A stretch of 10,691 nucleotides of DNA, from positions 1 through 10,691 of the forward strand of contig JAGREF010000256.1 in the NCBI GenBank assembly GCA_020446665.1, given 5' to 3'. Position 1 is the first letter of the stretch. Each line of letters begins with the position of its first letter. The DNA comes from Sphingomonadaceae bacterium. GTDB taxonomy: Bacteria; Pseudomonadota; Alphaproteobacteria; Sphingomonadales; Sphingomonadaceae. Positions 1-6,663 of this stretch are shown one piece after another. The translations under genes were made by a program, and so were the position numbers. The notes under the pieces are model-generated. The model did not search any database. It was not told the DNA's origin and saw only the letters and a program-made list of their open reading frames with translations.

Positions 1-119
1 CCCTCCGCCCCCTCACGCCCTGCCCCGCCCACAGCATTCAGCGCCTTTTGCAACTTTATGCTTACCTGAAATTAACCATCATCTGTGCAGGTTTCCCGCC
101 AGATTGTGGGGGATTTGCA

Positions 120-1520
120 ATGCGAACGGTAAAGATGGCGGGCCTGCTGGCTCTGACAGGGATTGGCCTGATGGCGGGGCTAGGTGGCTGCGCGCAGAAT
201 GCTGCGCTGACGCCGGACAACAAGATGTGCAGTTTCGTCACCATTCCGATCGAAGTCGCCGCACCGCCCATTGCCACGCCGCCTGCACCCTTCTCTCCCC
301 TCGCAAAGCAGATCGACGCCAGCCTGACCAGCTATGACAGCAAAGACCATGCGGGTGCGCCGCCACTGGTGCTGACCCTGTCCGGCGGGAGCGAGCACGG
401 GGCGTTCGGAGCGGGCGTGCTGGGCGGGTGGAGCGGCGATGGCACTTTGCCTGATTTCCAGGTGGTGACCGGGATCAGCACAGGCTCGATCCTTGCCACT
501 TTCGCCTTTGTCGGAGACAGTTCCACGGCGGTGCAGGGCTATACAATCGACAGCGAGAGCGAGCTGCTGACCGTCTATGCCAAGCCGACCGACGGCAAGA
601 TCGGCCCGGCGGATTATGCCGCGCTGCTGGAGCATGGCTCCTTCGCCAATCTGGAGCCTCTGCGCAGCCGCCTGAGCGGCTATCTGACCGACGCGGTGAT
701 GCAACAGGTCGCCGCCCGCTATGCTGATGGCGCAAGGCTCTATGTCGGGGCGACCGATGCCGATAGCGGCCATGCGGTCGCCTTTGATCTGGGTGATATG
801 GCCACACGCTATGTCACCAATGCGCAAGGCAAGGCCGCGCAGTGGAAGGATTGCTATGTCAGCGCGATCATCGCCAGCTCTTCCGCCCCGATGGCCGCCC
901 CGCCCGCTTTCATCGACAACACCATGTATATTGATGGCGGCACCCGGTTCGGGCTGTTTTCGGATTCGGTGCTGGAAGTGTTCCACGCGCGCAAACATGG
1001 TGCAGGCGAACATGCGCCGGGCCAGCGCGATCCCGGCCTGCCGCCTGCCGGCGTTCCGGTGGTCTATGCGGTCATTGACGGCACGCTGAAGCTGCCCCCG
1101 CCCAAATGCCCGAAAGAGGATAGCAGCCTATGCACCGCCAGCCAGCCGCTCGGTCCGGCAGACGGGCAGCATCGCAAATGGAACATCATGGACCTGTTGC
1201 TTTCAACCGAACACATCCTCGTCAATCAGGTCTATCGCTTCAGCGCAGAGCAAGTGCAGGCCGATGCCTGCGAAGGGGCCGGCTGTTTCAACTTCCTGCG
1301 CATCGACGATGACGTGGCGACATTCCAGTTCACCTATACCGACCCGGCCACCGGCCAGCCTGCCAGCAAGACCTGCCCCCAATGGGCCGCGATTGACGAT
1401 GCGGTGGACGACCCGATCGAATTCCAGAAACGCTATATGCGCTGCCTCATCGCCTATGGGAAAGCGAAGGTGAAAGCCGCCGGTTGGGGAATGCCGCAGG
1501 CGGGCGACAATGCGTCCTAG
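120..1520 (+). CDS. Patatin-like phospholipase, predicted outer-membrane lipoprotein
   Basis: Predicted serine lipid acyl hydrolase exported as a lipoprotein. The chosen ATG at 120 has a GGGGGA ribosome-binding site at 108-113 and begins a clean lipoprotein signal: a basic start, a hydrophobic stretch and a LGGC lipobox with Cys24. An in-frame ATG at 48 would put 24 extra residues ahead of this signal and is disfavoured. The 466-residue protein has the patatin layout. A glycine-rich oxyanion loop (SGGSEHGAFGAG) lies at about 88-99, the nucleophile elbow GISTGS has Ser120, and the dyad aspartate is in DGG at Asp272. The third glycine usual in the loop is Ser here. Alanine after the lipobox cysteine favours outer-membrane sorting by the E. 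coli rule. The C-terminal third has cysteine pairs (CPKEDSSLC, CEGAGC) that could form disulfides. Substrate is unknown. The gene converges on the lipoprotein gene to its right and shares a CTAG with it. Confidence 0.9.
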   Translation: MRTVKMAGLLALTGIGLMAGLGGCAQNAALTPDNKMCSFVTIPIEVAAPPIATPPAPFSPLAKQIDASLTSYDSKDHAGAPPLVLTLSGGSEHGAFGAGVLGGWSGDGTLPDFQVVTGISTGSILATFAFVGDSSTAVQGYTIDSESELLTVYAKPTDGKIGPADYAALLEHGSFANLEPLRSRLSGYLTDAVMQQVAARYADGARLYVGATDADSGHAVAFDLGDMATRYVTNAQGKAAQWKDCYVSAIIASSSAPMAAPPAFIDNTMYIDGGTRFGLFSDSVLEVFHARKHGAGEHAPGQRDPGLPPAGVPVVYAVIDGTLKLPPPKCPKEDSSLCTASQPLGPADGQHRKWNIMDLLLSTEHILVNQVYRFSAEQVQADACEGAGCFNFLRIDDDVATFQFTYTDPATGQPASKTCPQWAAIDDAVDDPIEFQKRYMRCLIAYGKAKVKAAGWGMPQAGDNAS

Positions 1521-2005
1521 TCGGAATACCAGTCGATCGGATCAATGTCGGCAAGCGTCTCCCCGGCCTTGACCTCGACTTCCAGCGGTGTGCTGTCGTT
1601 CGGGCATTCCGGGCCGAGGCCGCATTTCGCAAGCGGATTGTAATAGGCCTTGTAGTCTACATAATCGGCGGTTTGGGACCAGATGTGATAGCGACCGGCA
1701 GGCAGTTCGAGGCTGTAACTGGCTTCGCCTGTCTTGGGCTTGCAGGTCACTTCCTTCGTGTCGAGATTCTCCGCACAGGCCTCCATGTCTTCAGGGATGT
1801 AATCGCTGGGATAAGTCAACGCACCAGTCACCGTACCCGTGGTCGGTGCCGGAGGTGCCTCTGCAACAGGCTCGGACTTGCTGAGTTCCTCGCTCAGCTC
1901 CGCAGTTCCACTTTCGCTTTCGCTGGTTTCGGTTCCATTGCACCCAGAGACGACAAGTGACAGTCCAACGATAACGGCTGTGCCAAGCAATAAGTTTCTG
2001 CGCAT
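1517..2005 (-). CDS. Small lipoprotein with a carboxypeptidase-regulatory/transthyretin-like domain
   Basis: A 162-residue predicted lipoprotein. The ATG at 2005 gives MRRN, a hydrophobic stretch and the lipobox VSGC with Cys22. A GTG at 2014 would add three residues and is an alternative. AGGA at 2020-2017 lies 11 bases before the ATG. After the cysteine comes a Ser/Glu-rich linker of about 30 residues. Then follows a beta-rich domain that opens with GTVTGALTYPSDYIPEDM, has YSLELPAGRYHIW in the middle and ends with a CGLGPEC pair and DPIDWYSD. This resembles bacterial lipoprotein domains of the carboxypeptidase-regulatory (transthyretin-like) fold that end in a conserved DWY. Function is unknown; binding or a structural role in the envelope is inference. 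It sits 21 bases downstream of hemF on the same strand, so the two are probably cotranscribed. GC content is a little below that of its neighbours. Confidence 0.8.
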   Translation of the reverse strand: MRRNLLLGTAVIVGLSLVVSGCNGTETSESESGTAELSEELSKSEPVAEAPPAPTTGTVTGALTYPSDYIPEDMEACAENLDTKEVTCKPKTGEASYSLELPAGRYHIWSQTADYVDYKAYYNPLAKCGLGPECPNDSTPLEVEVKAGETLADIDPIDWYSD

Positions 2006-2026
2006 AGTTCCCACTTTCCTCTTTTG

Positions 2027-2884
2027 TCAGCTCCAGTTCGCCTCGGGCGGCAGGCTCATCAGGATGGCATCGACATTGCCACCGGTCTTGAGGCCGAACA
2101 ATGTCCCCCGGTCATAGACCAGATTGAATTCGGCGTAGCGCCCACGCCATTCCAACTGCTGGCGTTTTTCCGCGTCTGAGAATTCGCTGCCCTTGCGGCG
2201 GCGGACCAGTTTGGGGAAGATGTCAAGAAAGGCCTTGCCGACATCCTGCGTGAACGCGAAATTGCGCTCCCACGCGGCGACATCTTCGCATTCGAGATGG
2301 TCGTAGAAAATGCCGCCTACCCCCCGATGCACGCCGCGATGGGGGATATAGAAATAGTCATCCGCCCATTTCTTGAAGCGATCATAATAGGTCGGATTAT
2401 GCCCTGCGCAGGCCGCACGGAAGGCGGCGTGGAATTCTTCCGTATCCTCTTCATAGGGGATCGGCGGGTTCAGATCCGCCCCGCCGCCAAACCATGCCTT
2501 GCCCGTAGTGAGGAAGCGCGTGTTCATATGCACAGCGGGGACATGCGGATTGGCCATATGCGCAACCAGGCTGATGCCAGTGGCTGAAAAGCCGGGATTC
2601 TCTGCGCTCGCCCCGTTGATCGTGCCAGCAAATTCCGGCGCGAAATTGCCGTGGACGGTGGAGACATTGACGCCGACTTTTTCGAAGACCTTGCCTTTCA
2701 TCACCCCGCGCGTGCCGCCGCCGGGATTGTCATTGCCCTCTTCCTCACGCTGCCAGCTGTCATAGGCGAAAGCGGCATCGCTGCCTGCCTCGCGCTCAAT
2801 CGCTTCAAAGGCAGCACAGATGGAATCGCGCAGCGACTCGAACCAGTCTTTCGCGCGCTCGGTATGTTGGGTCCAATCAGTCAT
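2027..2884 (-). CDS. hemF: Oxygen-dependent coproporphyrinogen III oxidase
   Basis: Aerobic heme biosynthesis enzyme that oxidatively decarboxylates two propionate groups of coproporphyrinogen III to give protoporphyrinogen IX, using molecular oxygen. The 285-residue length fits the family (E. coli HemF is 299). Signature stretches, in order, are VHMNTRF (118-124), WFGGGADLNP (131-140), HNPTYYDRFKKWADDYF (162-178) and RGVGGIFYDHL (187-197). A conserved tail carries EFNLVYDRGTLFGLKTGG. ATG at 2884 is preferred over ATG at 2890: AAGGGA lies 5 bases before 2884, while it would abut 2890. It is divergent from pdeM across 44 bases and followed by a lipoprotein gene after 21 bases. The oxygen-dependent enzyme indicates aerobic growth; an anaerobic HemN may exist elsewhere. 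No FNR-type site is evident in the short upstream gap. Confidence 0.96.
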   Translation of the reverse strand: MTDWTQHTERAKDWFESLRDSICAAFEAIEREAGSDAAFAYDSWQREEEGNDNPGGGTRGVMKGKVFEKVGVNVSTVHGNFAPEFAGTINGASAENPGFSATGISLVAHMANPHVPAVHMNTRFLTTGKAWFGGGADLNPPIPYEEDTEEFHAAFRAACAGHNPTYYDRFKKWADDYFYIPHRGVHRGVGGIFYDHLECEDVAAWERNFAFTQDVGKAFLDIFPKLVRRRKGSEFSDAEKRQQLEWRGRYAEFNLVYDRGTLFGLKTGGNVDAILMSLPPEANWS

Positions 2885-2889
2885 AGGCA

Positions 2890-2923
2890 TCCCTTGCCAA
2901 AGCCACCGCGCTGCTGCAAGGGA
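2890..2923. repeat. Perfect 8-bp inverted repeat formed by the hemF and pdeM ribosome-binding sites
   Basis: TCCCTTGC at 2890-2897 and GCAAGGGA at 2916-2923 are exact reverse complements separated by 18 bases. Each arm contains the ribosome-binding site of the gene that leaves in its direction (hemF leftward, pdeM rightward). The symmetry may simply come from two similar Shine-Dalgarno sequences. Confidence 0.6.
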
Positions 2924-2928
2924 AGCGC

Positions 2929-3633
2929 ATGGTTCCCGTTTCGTTCGCGCTGGATTTTTGTGGGGAGGAGTTTCACCTCACCCCCGGCCGCGCGCTGTAC
3001 TGGCCGCGCGAAAATGCGCTGCTGGTGGCAGACCTGCATCTGGAAAAGGCCAGCTTCTATGCCCGCCACGGGCAGATGCTGCCCCCCTATGACAGCCGCG
3101 AAACGCTGGAGCGTCTGGCGCAGGCGATCCGCGAAACAGGCGCGCGGCGGGTCTATACGCTGGGGGATAATTTCCATGATGATGCGGGGTTGGAACGGAT
3201 GGAGCCGCATGCGGCGGGCATGCTCTCGGCCCTCACCCGCGCGCTGGACTGGGTGTGGATCACCGGCAATCATGATCCGCATCTGGAGCGCAAGGCAGGC
3301 GGAACCATTGCCGAGGAGCTGGAAGTCGCCGGAATGGTGCTGCGGCACAAGGCGCTGGCGGGCGAGACACGCCCCGAATTGTCTGGCCATTTCCACCCGA
3401 AACTGCGCGTGACGGTGCGCGAACGGCATATCAGCCGCCCCTGCGCCGTGATCAGTTCCGGCGATAGCGGCAGCGGGCGGATGATTCTGCCAGCCTTTGG
3501 CGCGCTGACCGGGGGGATGGATGCTGCCGCGCCTGAAATCCTCACCGCCCTGCAACCTGCAAAGCGGATAGAGGCGCTGGTGCCGACGCGCGAAAAGCTG
3601 GCGCGTTTTCCGCTCTGGCACAAGGCCGCCTGA
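2929..3633 (+). CDS. pdeM: Ligase-associated DNA damage response endonuclease PdeM-like metallophosphoesterase
   Basis: A 234-residue calcineurin-type metallophosphoesterase. Metal-binding motifs are in standard order: DLHLEK (Asp35, His37), LGDNFHD (Asp80, Asn81), GNHDP (Asn114, His115) and SGHFHPK (His154, His156). The leading segment with FHLTPGRALYWP and the motif DLHLEKASFYARHGQMLPPYD match the PdeM subfamily. In many Proteobacteria that subfamily is encoded with a DEXH helicase, an ATP-dependent DNA ligase and an exonuclease, and is thought to act on DNA ends or 3' phosphodiesters during repair. None of those partners is in this window. The ATG at 2929 has AAGGGA at 2918-2923 with a 5-base gap. 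Subfamily assignment rests on sequence character read by eye; phosphoesterase identity is firm. Confidence 0.88.
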   Translation: MVPVSFALDFCGEEFHLTPGRALYWPRENALLVADLHLEKASFYARHGQMLPPYDSRETLERLAQAIRETGARRVYTLGDNFHDDAGLERMEPHAAGMLSALTRALDWVWITGNHDPHLERKAGGTIAEELEVAGMVLRHKALAGETRPELSGHFHPKLRVTVRERHISRPCAVISSGDSGSGRMILPAFGALTGGMDAAAPEILTALQPAKRIEALVPTREKLARFPLWHKAA

Positions 3634-3663
3634 GGCCAATGAACATCAATGTAAACCTAGCCT

Positions 3664-3692
3664 TTGCGAATCCGTGCAATAGGCACTACATA
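3664..3692 (+). promoter_or_regulatory. Candidate sigma-70 promoter for infC
   Basis: TTGCGA at 3664-3669 and TACATA at 3687-3692 are separated by 17 bases. They would start transcription near 3700, about 40 bases before the infC start codon. This is the only good hexamer pair I see between the pdeM stop and infC. It is a by-eye match. Confidence 0.4.
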
Positions 3693-3725
3693 GCGCGCTT
3701 CGAAACAAGCAAGACCAACTGATAC

Positions 3726-3741
3726 AGGAGACTTTCCTATA
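3726..3741 (+). promoter_or_regulatory. Ribosome-binding site and ATA start codon of infC
   Basis: AGGAG at 3726-3730 is followed by 8 bases and then ATA at 3739-3741, in frame with IF3. The first in-frame ATG (3760) has only a C-rich stretch ahead of it and no Shine-Dalgarno sequence. The nearest upstream in-frame stop is TAG at 3691, and no ATG, GTG or TTG lies in frame between that stop and 3760. The positioning favours initiation at ATA. Confidence 0.8.
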
Positions 3742-4281
3742 GCCCGTCCACCCCGGCGCATGAACACCCCGCCCGTGAAGAGCGGCCCGCGCTTTGACAA
3801 CATGATTCAGTCCGACAAGGTTCGCGTCATTGACGAGACCGGTGAGAATATCGGCGTGATGTATACACGCGAAGCCATAGAGGCAGCCGCAGAAGTCGGC
3901 CTGAACCTCGTGGAAGTCTCGCCCAATGCGGACCCGCCCGTGTGCAAATATCTCGATGTCGGCAAATATCGCTACGAAGCGCAGAAGAAGGCTAACGCCG
4001 CGCGCAAGACGCAGAAGACGCAGGACATCAAGGAAGTAAAGATGCGCCCGAATATCGACACGCATGATTATGACGTGAAGATGCGCAACGTCACGAAATT
4101 CATCGACAATGGCGACAAGGTGAAGATCACCCTGCGCTTCCGCGGTCGTGAAATGGCGCATCAGCAATTGGGCATAGACCTGCTCAACCGCGTGCGTGAC
4201 GATGTGGAAGAAGTGGCCAAGGTGGAAAGCTTCCCTCGCCTCGAAGGGCGCCAGATGCTGATGGTGCTGGCACCGAAATAG
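3739..4281 (+). CDS. infC: Translation initiation factor IF3, likely ATA start
   Basis: IF3 binds the 30S subunit, prevents premature joining of 50S, and checks start-codon pairing with the initiator tRNA. The 180-codon reading frame equals the E. coli protein length. Visible signatures are RVIDETGENIGVMYTREAIE in the N-terminal domain, LNLVEVSPNADPPVCKYLD at its end, a Lys-rich linker (QKKANAARKTQKTQDIKEVK), and the C-terminal KITLRFRGREMAHQQLG and RLEGRQMLMVLAPK. The N-terminus would read (M/I)ARPPRRMNTPPVK from ATA at 3739; starting at ATG 3760 gives 173 residues. In E. coli infC uses AUU, and IF3 represses its own translation by rejecting that codon; the ATA suggests the same feedback here (inference). 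The gene is monocistronic: rpmI and rplT do not follow, and a strong terminator does. Confidence 0.95.
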   Translation: MARPPRRMNTPPVKSGPRFDNMIQSDKVRVIDETGENIGVMYTREAIEAAAEVGLNLVEVSPNADPPVCKYLDVGKYRYEAQKKANAARKTQKTQDIKEVKMRPNIDTHDYDVKMRNVTKFIDNGDKVKITLRFRGREMAHQQLGIDLLNRVRDDVEEVAKVESFPRLEGRQMLMVLAPK

Positions 4282-4303
4282 GGCCAGCTTCATGCGGTGA
4301 CAT

Positions 4304-4337
4304 AAAAAGGGGCGCATCAGCGGATGCGCCCCTTTTT
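4304..4337. terminator. Strong bidirectional Rho-independent terminator
   Basis: A perfect 15-bp stem pairs AAAAA plus GGGGCGCATC (4304-4318) with GATGCGCCCC plus TTTTT (4323-4337) around an AGCG loop at 4319-4322. The T run follows the GC-rich stem for infC transcripts. The mirrored A run gives the same tail to leftward transcripts from the gene ending at 4358. It therefore serves both convergent genes. Confidence 0.95.
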
Positions 4338-4357
4338 ATATAATCACGCAGACCAGA

Positions 4358-4981
4358 CTATCCTGGCAACTCGACCAATTTGAAATCCGCCTTTGAGACA
4401 GACAAGATCAGTTCCGCCAGGGGTCTGGTAAAAAGCAAATTCCGAAACGACTTCATGCCGTCACCAAACCACTCCGGGCTGGCGATGGCAGCACTGTTCG
4501 CAGGCTGACCGTCAATGTCTGGCCGGGGCAACAGCTCGTTCGCGAGCGGCAGATAGCGCCACTTGCCGCATGTATGACATTGATCGCCCGCTTTGCCATG
4601 CTGCTGGTTCAATCGCTCTGTCAATTGCTCAGCACAATACCAATTTGCCGAACTGACCGGGATTAACACCTGCCTTGCCTTCAGATATTTACCTCGCGGC
4701 GTAACGATCGGGCGTGAGGCCAAACCAAATCGCGTCTCGATTTGCTCGGCCAGTCCTTCATCGCAACAAAACACGTCAAACAGCCAATTAGGCATCCATG
4801 CCCCGCGAATGTCAGACAAACCGCGCGCCTGCATCACCATATCTCCCTGCTGCATGACCTGCGGAACTCCGCAAGTCTCACACCAGCCGCCTTTGCCAAA
4901 TAACGGGGTCAGTCCAAAATTCTCATCCGGCCAAGGCCAGCCACGATTCCGGGTGAGATCAAGATAAACGAAGTCTCGCAT
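4358..4981 (-). CDS. Double-CXXCG motif protein, function unknown
   Basis: A 207-residue protein that I do not recognise with certainty. It has two CXXCG knuckles about 100 residues apart: Cys34-x2-Cys37-Gly38 (CETCG) and Cys135-x2-Cys138-Gly139 (CHTCG). Together they could bind one zinc ion. Extra cysteines are at 72, 73 and 116. There is no signal peptide or membrane segment. Paired CXXCG motifs at this spacing recall the myxobacterial double-CXXCG family, which includes SitI6-type immunity proteins; this is a weak architectural likeness only. The ATG at 4981 is well fixed, since an in-frame TAA lies four codons upstream; AGGGA sits unusually close, 1-2 bases before it. Several 60-base blocks are about 47-48% GC against about 67% in neighbouring genes, suggesting acquisition. 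It converges on infC and shares its terminator. Confidence 0.75.
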   Translation of the reverse strand: MRDFVYLDLTRNRGWPWPDENFGLTPLFGKGGWCETCGVPQVMQQGDMVMQARGLSDIRGAWMPNWLFDVFCCDEGLAEQIETRFGLASRPIVTPRGKYLKARQVLIPVSSANWYCAEQLTERLNQQHGKAGDQCHTCGKWRYLPLANELLPRPDIDGQPANSAAIASPEWFGDGMKSFRNLLFTRPLAELILSVSKADFKLVELPG

Positions 4982-5077
4982 TTCCCTGCATTAGGACAAG
5001 ATGCCAAACGGCTCAAACCTGGCCCATTGATCTGACTGTCACTTTCGGGTTCAAGGAACGCAAAGTTTGAGAGGGCC

Positions 5078-6487
5078 ATGACAGTTCCACGTATAGGATT
5101 TTTCGCCGGGCTCGCAGCTATGGCTCTGGCGAACTTGCTGCCCGCCCCCGCTGGCATGCCGCCGCAGGCCTGGATCGTGGCCGGGCTGGTCGTGTGGATG
5201 GCGGCATGGTGGATGACCGAAGCGATCCCGCTGACGGCAACTGCCCTGCTGCCCTTTGTCATGCTCCCACTTGCCGGGGTGATGGATGCCAAGGCGACCG
5301 CCAGCGCCTATTACGCGCCTATCCTGTTCCTGCTTCTGGGCGGAGCCTTTCTGGCCCTCGCCATTGAGCGCACCGGGTTGCACCGGCGGCTGTCATTGGC
5401 AATCCTGAAATCCATCGGCAGCGGCGGCGGGCAATCGCGCTTGCTGCTGGCCTTCATGATGAGCGCGGCGATCCTCTCCATGCTCATTTCCAACACATCC
5501 ACCGCGCTGATCATGATGCCGATGGCGCTGGCGGTGCTGGCGGGCGGCGGGCTGGATGCGCAAGAGCAGGAAGGCCTTGCAGGTGCCTTGCCCATGGGCA
5601 TCGCCTTTGCCTGCTCGATTGGCGGGTTGGGCACGATTGTCGGCTCCCCCACCAATGGCATTGCCGTGGCGCTGCTGGACGAAATGATCGGCGTGAAGAT
5701 CAGCTTTGCAGAATGGATGGCATTCGGCATGCCGGTGGTGCTGGTTGGTATCCCGCTGGCCGCTTGGATCATCGCCCGGTTCCAGAAGGTGAGTTCTCAT
5801 CCTTTCGATGTCGCCGCAGCCCGTGCGGCGATTGATGATCATGCGCCGTGGACCGCCGCGGAAAAGCGGCTGCTGCCGATTATCGCGATCACTTTCCTGC
5901 TGTGGATGACTCAGTTGTGGGTCGCGCCCTTTCTGCCCGATGGCAGCTGGACCGACGGCACCATTGCCGTGCTTGCCAGCTTTGCCCTGTTCATTCTGCC
6001 TGACGGCACCGGGCGTAAATTGTTGAATTGGGACGAGGCAGACCGTGCGCCATGGGGCGTGATCATGATGTTTGGCGGCGGGCTGGCGCTGGCGGCGGGG
6101 ATGCAGGCATCCGGTCTGGCAGAATGGCTGGGCAATGCGCTGTTGCCGCTATCCGCCGTGCCCTTGCTGGTCACCGCGCTGGCGATCGTTGCCATGGTCG
6201 TGCTGGTGACCGAATTCGCCAGCAATGTCGCCACGGCCAGCGCAATCATTCCTGTGGTCGCCAGCCTTGTGGTGGCGCTGGGCGTCGATCCGCTGTTGCT
6301 CGCTATGCCCGCCGCACTAGCGGCCAGCTGGGGCTTCATGTTGCCTGCCGGGACCGGGCCCAATGCCATTGCCTGGTCAACCGGCCGCATCCGGTTGTCG
6401 CGCATGGTCGGGGCAGGTTTCGTGCTCGACATAGCAGGAATTATCCTGATCATCGGCCTCTGCTGGACGGTCGCAATGCTCGTCTGA
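5078..6487 (+). CDS. SLC13/DASS-family sodium-coupled anion transporter
   Basis: Inner-membrane symporter of the divalent anion:sodium (SLC13, INDY-like) family. Likely substrates are C4-dicarboxylates, or sulfate or a related anion; the sequence does not decide. The 469-residue length is normal and most of it is hydrophobic, with roughly 11-12 helices. The two inverted repeats each carry the sodium/substrate hairpin motif. The first has SNT (138-140) followed by GSPTN (189-193). The second has SNV (382-384) in TEFASNVATAS, followed by AGTGPNA (424-430), where family members often read TPPNA. MTEAIPLTATALLPF near the N-terminus is also typical. ATG at 5078 has GAGAGGG at 5069-5075, a rather short gap of 2 bases. 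The gene is divergent from the double-CXXCG gene across 96 bases in which I see no convincing promoter. Confidence 0.92.
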   Translation: MTVPRIGFFAGLAAMALANLLPAPAGMPPQAWIVAGLVVWMAAWWMTEAIPLTATALLPFVMLPLAGVMDAKATASAYYAPILFLLLGGAFLALAIERTGLHRRLSLAILKSIGSGGGQSRLLLAFMMSAAILSMLISNTSTALIMMPMALAVLAGGGLDAQEQEGLAGALPMGIAFACSIGGLGTIVGSPTNGIAVALLDEMIGVKISFAEWMAFGMPVVLVGIPLAAWIIARFQKVSSHPFDVAAARAAIDDHAPWTAAEKRLLPIIAITFLLWMTQLWVAPFLPDGSWTDGTIAVLASFALFILPDGTGRKLLNWDEADRAPWGVIMMFGGGLALAAGMQASGLAEWLGNALLPLSAVPLLVTALAIVAMVVLVTEFASNVATASAIIPVVASLVVALGVDPLLLAMPAALAASWGFMLPAGTGPNAIAWSTGRIRLSRMVGAGFVLDIAGIILIIGLCWTVAMLV

Positions 6488-6489
6488 AC

Positions 6490-6507
6490 AGGTTTCACGA
6501 GAAACCT
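6490..6507 (+). terminator. Candidate weak terminator hairpin after the transporter gene
   Basis: AGGTTTC (6490-6496) pairs exactly with GAAACCT (6501-6507) around an ACGA loop, 2 bases after the transporter stop codon. Only TCTT follows, so intrinsic termination would be weak. It could instead be the first hairpin of the leader of the next gene. Confidence 0.4.
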
Positions 6508-6522
6508 TCTTGCGTGAGAGAC

Positions 6523-6663
6523 CCCGCTTCATTATGGGCGGCTTGCGCAAGCGGGAGATGCGTTCCTGCGGAGGTTAGGAACCCCGGCCCCTTGCCAGAC
6601 AATCAGCTCCTGCCTTCCTGGGAGCGTTGCGGGCGGTGCCAGAGTGGCAAAGCGGCAGCGCCC
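6523..6663 (+). promoter_or_regulatory. Structured leader of the PLP-enzyme operon, candidate cis-regulatory RNA
   Basis: The gap before the PLP-enzyme gene is 195 bases, long for this window, and is full of exact self-complementarity. CCCGCTT 6523-6529 pairs with AAGCGGG 6549-6555, competing with the 12-base palindrome at 6541-6552. GTTCCT 6562-6567 pairs with AGGAAC 6577-6582. GCTCC 6606-6610 pairs with GGAGC 6621-6625. GGGCGGTGCC 6631-6640 pairs with GGCAGCGCCC 6654-6663, with one mismatch. The 13-base loop of that last hairpin holds TGGCAA (6645-6650), complementary to TTGCCA at 6592-6597, which would make a pseudoknot. The last hairpin ends 4 bases before the ribosome-binding site. I compared it by memory with SAM, SAH, cobalamin and TPP riboswitch motifs and saw no match. 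A regulatory role is inference. Confidence 0.45.

Noticed and set aside
1..69. Open frame at the left edge ending in TGA at 67-69, possible end of an upstream gene
   Set aside because: The 22 residues are mostly Pro/Ala/Ser with no family character, so it cannot be told from noncoding DNA.
48..76. TTGCAA-N17-ATTAAC as a promoter for the patatin gene
   Set aside because: The -35 match is fair but the -10 is poor, and the region left of 48 is too short to exclude a promoter or operon from outside the window.
180..1013. Long leftward open frame opposite the patatin gene
   Set aside because: It lies wholly antisense to a gene with clear patatin motifs, has an Arg/Gly/Ala/His-rich composition typical of antisense frames in GC-rich DNA, and shows no recognisable domain.
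1484..1960. Rightward open frame opposite the lipoprotein gene
   Set aside because: It starts inside the patatin gene and runs antisense to a gene with a clear lipobox and conserved domain. It has no convincing ribosome-binding site.
2651..3412. Rightward frame spanning from hemF into pdeM
   Set aside because: It overlaps two well-supported genes in other frames, and its Arg/Trp/Cys-rich translation looks like an off-frame reading.
3646..4317. Leftward open frame opposite infC
   Set aside because: It is antisense to highly conserved IF3 codons and crosses the strong terminator at 4304-4337. No domain is visible.
5012..5071. Inverted repeat CTCAAAC/GTTTGAG around the transporter leader
   Set aside because: Seven-base arms 46 bases apart are expected by chance fairly often in a gap of this size. 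Although one arm touches the ribosome-binding site, there is no further support.
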